Shown: positions 15,457 through 17,270 of the stretch, in pieces
Numbering within the stretch: the stretch's first letter is position 1
Layout of the letters: the number at the start of each line of letters is the position of its first letter
Origin: an uncultured Clostridia bacterium
GTDB taxonomy: Bacteria; Bacillota; Clostridia; TANB77; CAG-465
Length of the DNA stretch: 17,270 nt
NCBI GenBank assembly: GCA_934130595.1
Contig: CAKOYF010000024.1
Coordinates: 1-17,270 of the forward strand
Direction of reading: 5' to 3'
Notes under the pieces: model-generated
What the model saw: only the letters and a program-made list of their open reading frames with translations
What the model was told of the DNA's origin: nothing
Databases searched by the model: none
Position numbers and translations under genes: made by a program

Positions 15457-16467
15457 TTATTGATTGTCTACTTCAGCCATATGTTGTGCTAAGTCTACAA
15501 CTTTATTTGAATATCCCCATTCATTATCGTACCAAGCTACAAGTTTTACAAATGTATCTGTTAATTGTATTCCAGCTTTTACATCGAATATTGATGTATG
15601 ATAATCATGTATAAAGTCTGAAGATACTAAAGCTTCATCTGTCCATGACATAACACCTTTTAGTTCTCCGTCGCAAGCTTTTTTAACAGCTTCAACAATT
15701 TCATCATATGTTGCTGGTTTTTCCAAATTACATGTTAAATCTACTACTGAAACATCTAAAGTAGGTACTCTAAATGACATACCAGTTAATTTTCCATTTA
15801 ATTCAGGAATAACTTTTCCTACAGCTTTTGCTGCGCCAGTAGATGATGGAATAATATTGTATGTTGCAGCTCTTCCACCTCTCCAATCCTTGTTTGAAGG
15901 ACCGTCAACTGTTTTTTGAGTTGCTGTTACAGAGTGAACTGTTGTCATTAATCCATCTTTAATTCCAAAGTTATCATTAATAACTTTAGCTAGAGGTGCA
16001 AGACAGTTTGTTGTACAAGAAGCGTTTGAAACAACTTTCATGTCTTTTGTATATTTATCTTGGTTAACACCCATTACGAACATTGGAGCATCTTTAGATG
16101 GTGCAGAAATTATAACTTTCTTTGCTCCACCTGTAAAGTGAGCTGATGCTTTTTCTGTTGTTGTGAATACACCAGATGATTCTACTACATATTCAACTCC
16201 AGCTTTAGCCCAAGGAATTTCATTTGGGTCTTTGAAGTTATATACAACTACTGTTTTTCCATCTATTACTAGATTTCCATCTACAACTTCTACTTTAGCA
16301 TTTAATCTTCCATGAATAGTATCATATGTTAACATATATTTCATATATTCAACATCAATAAATGGATCATTTATTGCTAGTACATCTACATCCTCTCTTT
16401 CTAGTGATGCTCTCATCACAAGTCTTCCGATTCTTCCGAATCCGTTAATTCCAAGTTTAACTTTCAT
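15457..16467 (-). CDS. gap: Glyceraldehyde-3-phosphate dehydrogenase
   Basis: This is the NAD-dependent, phosphorylating enzyme that converts glyceraldehyde 3-phosphate to 1,3-bisphosphoglycerate. The 336-residue protein has the Rossmann motif NGFGRIGR at 8-15. INDP at 32-35, with Asp34, favours NAD over NADP. The catalytic signature is SNASCTTNCLAP, with Cys151 as nucleophile and His178 as base. The length is normal. The ATG has a perfect AAGGAGG site. It is the first gene of the glycolytic operon. No cggR-type regulator gene precedes it within the window: the upstream neighbour is an Rpn-family remnant. Confidence 0.98.
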   Translation of the reverse strand: MKVKLGINGFGRIGRLVMRASLEREDVDVLAINDPFIDVEYMKYMLTYDTIHGRLNAKVEVVDGNLVIDGKTVVVYNFKDPNEIPWAKAGVEYVVESSGVFTTTEKASAHFTGGAKKVIISAPSKDAPMFVMGVNQDKYTKDMKVVSNASCTTNCLAPLAKVINDNFGIKDGLMTTVHSVTATQKTVDGPSNKDWRGGRAATYNIIPSSTGAAKAVGKVIPELNGKLTGMSFRVPTLDVSVVDLTCNLEKPATYDEIVEAVKKACDGELKGVMSWTDEALVSSDFIHDYHTSIFDVKAGIQLTDTFVKLVAWYDNEWGYSNKVVDLAQHMAEVDNQ

Positions 16468-16498
16468 AAAAAATTACCTCCTTATTTTTACAACCATT

Positions 16499-16527
16499 AT
16501 TTTATATCACTACGTCTCTTTTTTCAA
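16499..16527 (-). promoter_or_regulatory. Predicted promoter of the glycolytic operon
   Basis: On the minus strand TTGAAA (16522-16527) and TAAAAT (16499-16504) are 17 bases apart. TATAAA overlaps the -10 as an alternative with shorter spacing. Transcription would begin near 16492, leaving a leader of about 25 bases that contains the GGAGG site of gap. Confidence 0.65.
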
Positions 16528-16699
16528 TAGTTTTACCATAAAAAATATCGTTTTTTTCCGCTATTTCTGGGGCTTTTAAGCTTTTTTTATTTTTTACTTT
16601 ATTTTCATTGATAACCGTAATTTTTTGTGATAAAATATATAATTTGCCTTCTTTTATTTTATGCATTAATATTACTTTTTTATATTTAAATATAAAAAT

Positions 16700-16721
16700 G
16701 ACATGCTAAAATTAGCACGTC
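16700..16721 (-). terminator. Terminator after the stand-alone Rpn tail gene
   Basis: GACATGCTAA and TTAGCACGTC form an inverted repeat with one G-U pair on the minus strand. It is followed on that strand by ATTTTTATAT. It begins 7 bases after the stop of the 103-residue gene and separates it from the gap promoter. The T-rich side continues into an AT-only 22-base palindrome at 16677-16698. Confidence 0.7.
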
Positions 16722-16728
16722 TTCTTTG

Positions 16729-17040
16729 CTACATATTTTCTATTTCCTTTATATTAAGTCCTGTAAGTTCTGAGATAGTCTTTTTGTCTATATTTGCCTT
16801 CAACATATTTTTAGCAATACTTATTTTTTCTTCTAAAGCACCGTTTTTCTTTCCTTCTATAAATCCTTTTTTCTCTCCATCTTCAAGTCCCTTTTTATAT
16901 CCTTCTTTTATTCCACTATCTCTCATTGCCATTTCATCTCGTACTGCTTTTTCTCTTAACTCTGCTAATCTTCTTTCGTTTTCGTCTTGACTTATTTTAT
17001 CTAATTGCTCTTTTGCTTTCTTTATTTCCTTGTTTTTCAT
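16729..17040 (-). CDS. Stand-alone C-terminal region of an Rpn-family (PD-(D/E)XK) protein
   Basis: This 103-residue protein corresponds to the tail of Rpn-family recombination-promoting nucleases/putative transposases. It has a helical linker (KKAKEQLDKISQDENERRLAELREKAVRDEMAMRD), a Gly/Lys-rich stretch (GYKKGLEDGEKKGFIEGKKNG), and a C-terminal helical domain (IDKKTISELTGLNIKEIENM). The PD-(D/E)XK nuclease core that should precede it is absent. The ATG at 17040 has a modest GAGGGA site about 11 bases upstream, and a stop lies farther upstream in frame. It therefore appears to be translated on its own rather than being the end of an interrupted frame. It lies just after a second gene with nearly the same C-terminus (17066-17270). 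It could be a decayed duplicate, or a small inhibitor comparable to the C-terminal proteins made from within rpn genes in E. coli. Family assignment is from pattern recognition. Confidence 0.72.
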   Translation of the reverse strand: MKNKEIKKAKEQLDKISQDENERRLAELREKAVRDEMAMRDSGIKEGYKKGLEDGEKKGFIEGKKNGALEEKISIAKNMLKANIDKKTISELTGLNIKEIENM

Positions 17041-17270
17041 TATAATAGATCCCTCTACTTTCTCTTTATTGTATGTTTTCTATTTGCTCTATAGTCAATC
17101 CTGTAAGTTCTGAGATAGTCTTCTTGTCTATATTTACCTTCAACATATTTTTAGCAATGTTTATTTTTTCTTTTTTCTCTCCATCTTCAAGTCCTTTTTT
17201 ATATCCTTCTTTTATTCCACTATCTCTTATTGCCATTTCATCTCGTACTGCCTTTTCTCTTAGTTCTGCT
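16736..17270. repeat. Imperfect direct repeat of the Rpn C-terminal coding region
   Basis: The segment 16736-16966 is repeated at 17076-17270, offset by 340 bases. Long blocks are identical (for example around 16761-16780 and 17101-17120), with scattered substitutions and one 36-base in-frame gap in the right copy. This indicates a tandem duplication of the gene's 3' end or two neighbouring paralogues. The right copy continues past the window edge, so the true repeat length is unknown. Confidence 0.85.
17066..17270 (-). CDS. C-terminal end of an Rpn-family (PD-(D/E)XK) protein, N-terminus outside the window
   Basis: The frame enters from the right edge and ends at TAA 17066-17068. The visible 67 residues run from AELREKAVRDEMAIRDSG to LTGLTIEQIENIQ. 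They match the stand-alone protein downstream nearly residue for residue, except that a 12-residue segment (GFIEGKKNGALE in the neighbour) is missing, plus a few substitutions. The rest of the gene, including any nuclease core with its PD-(D/E)XK residues, is not visible, so it cannot be said whether this copy is full length. Rpn proteins are DNA nucleases linked to recombination and, in some cases, phage defence. Confidence 0.7.
   Translation of the reverse strand, partial: AELREKAVRDEMAIRDSGIKEGYKKGLEDGEKKEKINIAKNMLKVNIDKKTISELTGLTIEQIENIQ

Noticed and set aside
16677..16698. Perfect 22-base AT-only palindrome
   Set aside because: It consists only of A and T beside a terminator in AT-rich DNA. 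Such palindromes arise easily, so it was not called an operator or origin.
1..17270. tRNA, rRNA, CRISPR arrays and insertion sequences
   Set aside because: No cloverleaf-like sequence, regular short repeats, or intact transposase with terminal inverted repeats was found. The only repeat of note is the Rpn tail duplication.

Overview
The window comes from the chromosome of a low-GC, Gram-positive anaerobe, most likely a gut member of the Clostridia. This rests on the strongly AT-rich sequence, AGA/ATA-rich codon use, GGAGG-type ribosome binding sites, near-consensus sigma-A promoters with 17-base spacers, an RNase J, a PerR/rubrerythrin pair, and a secreted SpaA/Cna_B surface protein. The species cannot be named from the sequence. 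Almost every gene lies on the minus strand. The only plus-strand gene is broken.

Layout, left to right. (1) 1-2152 (-): the first 717 residues of a large secreted adhesin or pilin-like protein with isopeptide-type domains. It runs off the left edge. (2) 2334-6950 (-): a transcription unit read as rnj (RNase J), gltX (glutamyl-tRNA synthetase), a VbhA-like antitoxin and a Fic toxin. It has a consensus promoter at its head and a terminator after fic. (3) 7012-8079 (-): perR-rbr, a peroxide-response pair with a consensus promoter and a perfect palindromic operator just upstream of perR. (4) 8111-8963 (-): a single membrane-anchored protein with an FxLYD-like domain, with its own promoter and terminator. 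(5) 9007-9571 (+): a small HTH plus coiled-coil gene disrupted by two apparent one-base insertions. Its promoter, a palindromic operator candidate inside the promoter, and its terminator are still intact. (6) 9538-16527 (-): the lower-glycolysis operon gap-pgk-tpiA-gpmI-(zinc-knuckle/coiled-coil protein)-eno. It has a promoter before gap and a terminator-like hairpin between gap and pgk. (7) 16700-17270 (-): the end of an Rpn-family (PD-(D/E)XK) gene entering from the right edge, followed by a stand-alone 103-residue copy of its C-terminal region.

How the genes work together: the glycolytic cluster encodes every step from glyceraldehyde-3-phosphate to phosphoenolpyruvate, plus triose-phosphate isomerase. 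An uncharacterised protein with two CxxC pairs sits inside it. PerR and rubrerythrin form a self-regulated peroxide defence. Two small conflict or toxin-antitoxin-like modules sit next to housekeeping operons: Fic/VbhA after gltX, and the Rpn tail pair before gap. The most interesting points are the stand-alone Rpn C-terminal protein, which resembles the reported intragenic Rpn antitoxins, the Fic module attached to a tRNA-synthetase operon, the unknown protein in the glycolytic operon, and the decayed regulator-like gene with intact control sites.
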